Positions 62,948 to 64,000 of a DNA stretch of 64,000 nt are shown in pieces (the stretch's first letter is position 1; each line of letters opens with the position of its first letter). This DNA is from Porticoccaceae bacterium. GTDB lineage: Bacteria; Pseudomonadota; Gammaproteobacteria; Pseudomonadales; Porticoccaceae. The notes below the pieces were generated by a model, which worked only from the letters and a program-made list of their open reading frames with translations, was not told the origin of the DNA and did not search any database. The stretch spans positions 51,812 through 115,811 of the forward strand of contig JAGPUQ010000005.1 in NCBI GenBank assembly GCA_018069525.1. Direction: 5' to 3'. The translations under genes were made by a program, and so were the position numbers.

Positions 62948-63334
62948 ATGACTGAAGAGCATACCCCATACGAAGAGCGAACTGGAAGGCAGCCTGACTT
63001 CATAGTTGAGTACAAAATTGATTTAGCTGAGGAGATCAAGAATGCCAAGCCTAGCCAGGGTATGAGAATAGACTTTCTCTACGATGGAGATGATCCTCAA
63101 GTTGAAGGAATACATATGATTTGGCCAGAAATCCTTGATGAAGATGGCAAGGTCATAAGAGATGCTACGCCGGGCAATATCCCTAAAAAGGGTTTTGCCA
63201 ACATGTGGGTATTAAGTGAAGAGCGCCGTGAGTATCACCACGGCAGACTAAAAATTGGCACAAAAGGCACTTGGTGGCGCGGTGGTCGCGTGGCTTATGT
63301 CACTGTGGTTCAGGTCAATGCGCTCCAGTGCTAA
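62948..63334 (+). CDS. Cassette 3: soluble protein of unknown function
   Basis: This 128-aa acidic-to-neutral protein has no signal peptide. Residues such as MRIDFLYDGDDPQVEGIHMIWPE and GKVIRDATPGNIPKKG suggest a beta-rich fold; GTKGTWWRGGRVAYVTVVQV is a strand-like end. No family was recognised. ATG lies 9 bp inside the cassette. The stop TAA overlaps the start of attC3. Confidence 0.65.
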   Translation: MTEEHTPYEERTGRQPDFIVEYKIDLAEEIKNAKPSQGMRIDFLYDGDDPQVEGIHMIWPEILDEDGKVIRDATPGNIPKKGFANMWVLSEERREYHHGRLKIGTKGTWWRGGRVAYVTVVQVNALQC

Positions 63335-63418
63335 CAAGCCGCTCAAATTCGTTCCGCCCACAAAAAGCGTGGCCTCCACCGGACTCGCTAACGCTCGCCG
63401 TTTAGCGGATCGTTAGAG
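63329..63418 (+). other. attC recombination site 3
   Basis: This 90-bp imperfect palindrome runs from TGCTAAC to GTTAGAG. It shares the inner block GGACTCGCTaACGCTCGCC with attC1, differing by one base. Confidence 0.88.
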
Positions 63419-63433
63419 CGCTAAAGGTTAGAT

Positions 63434-63853
63434 ATGGATAAGATAATTCCTCCCATGATAGTAACTTTTGTGTTTGGTGCTTTGGCGCTTGCTATTGTTG
63501 TACTAGTCACACCATCTATGACTGCTCTTGCTATTGAGCTTAGGCATATTGTACATCTTGGAAAGTATCAAATATTATTGGGGGATGTTGTTACGAGTTT
63601 AATAGCTTCTGTTGTGGCGGCTATTCCTCTAGGGTTGCTGGTGAAGCAACGAATTTTTTTATGGGCTTTAATCGCTGCGCTTGTTTACCCCGCCACGTTT
63701 ATTTATTTAGGATTGTGGCCGAATAATAACCATGTACTAATTTCTGGTTGGGCTGTTCATGTAGCGTTCTTTTTAGTTTTCGCTTGGGGTGCAAATCGCG
63801 CTCTAACAAATCGCTCAAGGAACGGGACGCGCGAAAAACTGCGCGCCCCTTAG
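63434..63853 (+). CDS. Cassette 4: four-helix membrane protein of unknown function
   Basis: This 139-aa inner-membrane protein has four predicted helices, near residues 5-30, 47-70, 75-95 and 105-123. The C-terminal tail (LTNRSRNGTREKLRAP) is basic and is encoded by the first half of attC4, so cassette recombination there would change it. No family was recognised. AGG-type RBS precedes ATG at 63434. Confidence 0.7.
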   Translation: MDKIIPPMIVTFVFGALALAIVVLVTPSMTALAIELRHIVHLGKYQILLGDVVTSLIASVVAAIPLGLLVKQRIFLWALIAALVYPATFIYLGLWPNNNHVLISGWAVHVAFFLVFAWGANRALTNRSRNGTREKLRAP

Positions 63854-63867
63854 CTCAAACGTTAAGT
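63800..63867 (+). other. attC recombination site 4
   Basis: This 68-bp imperfect palindrome runs from GCTCTAAC to GTTAAGT, with inner GCGCGC pairs (GACGCGCGAAAAACTGCGCGC region). It overlaps the 3' end of the cassette 4 ORF. Confidence 0.85.
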
Positions 63868-63873
63868 GTCTAA

Positions 63874-64000
63874 ATGAATTACGACGAATATATTGAAGAG
63901 GCGAGGAAATATTCAAGCGACGAAGTAGTTGCTCGTCTAGTGTCGCACCTCACTAATTGGAAGTCTGATAATACGAATGTGGTAGAGCTAGCTGATTCAA
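63874..64000 (+). CDS. Cassette 5: ORF cut off by the window end
   Basis: ATG at 63874 opens a frame of 42 codons to the edge, beginning MNYDEYIEEARKYSSDEVV. It starts 10 bp after the attC4 crossover, as expected for a cassette. It is acidic and helical so far; the function cannot be told. It shows that the array continues beyond the window. Confidence 0.6.
   Translation, partial: MNYDEYIEEARKYSSDEVVARLVSHLTNWKSDNTNVVELADS

Overview
The window looks like chromosomal DNA of an aerobic or facultative marine gammaproteobacterium, perhaps of the Cellvibrionales/OMG kind. The signs are GreB, a DUF3391/HD-GYP protein, membrane PAS-GGDEF(-EAL) proteins, PrpE, GcvP and a Pseudomonas-like assimilatory nitrate locus. 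The placement is inferred from gene content only. No rRNA, tRNA, IS element, phage or CRISPR array was seen.

Layout. (1) 1-4538, minus: a three-gene set for a 2-oxoglutarate:ferredoxin/NADP+ oxidoreductase (korC-korA-korB), followed by prpE and a Kv-type K+ channel. (2) 7.8-13.3 kb, plus: an amino-acid permease, then a translationally coupled run of quinone oxidoreductase, YciH/SUI1, S9 peptidase and GreB, closed by a bidirectional terminator. (3) 13.4-31.4 kb: mostly housekeeping and accessory metabolism. It holds an HD-GYP protein, glycine decarboxylase, an aldehyde dehydrogenase, a DUF2007 gene broken by an in-frame TGA, DNA polymerase IV, an O-methyltransferase, an AI-2E-family exporter, a TSUP permease, ArfB, a PNPOx-like protein, a MOSC protein, a Na+/solute symporter, a cyclase-family hydrolase and a TPR lipoprotein. 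(4) 31.6-38.9 kb: two paralogous membrane PAS proteins, one GGDEF only and one GGDEF-EAL, then a CoA-transferase.

(5) 40.3-60.2 kb is a complete nitrate assimilation locus. It has a porin, an ABC nitrate importer (NrtA, NrtB and a fused NrtC/D), a carbonic anhydrase, a PP2C-phosphatase/Ser-Thr-kinase fusion, a NarK-type transporter, NirBD, a PhzF-family protein, the molybdenum nitrate reductase, a fused DmsB-DmsC-like membrane electron-transfer subunit, and CobA for siroheme. Three sequences of the sigma-54 form GG-N10-GC/GT lie before the porin, narK and nirB, which suggests nitrogen-status control. The notable part is the reductase partner: a four-cluster ferredoxin fused to a multi-helix quinol-type anchor in place of an NAD(P)H flavoprotein.

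(6) 60.2-64.0 kb is the start of a chromosomal integron. A divergent intI carries the IntI-specific insertion and has a LexA box 17 bases before its start codon. Four attC sites then separate AT-richer cassettes that encode a HEPN-like protein, a secreted protein with an internal repeat, two unknown proteins including a four-helix membrane protein, and a cut-off ORF.

Across the window there are many short degenerate tandem repeats. Several have a period of exactly 15 bp and lie inside coding sequence, across stop codons or just after genes.
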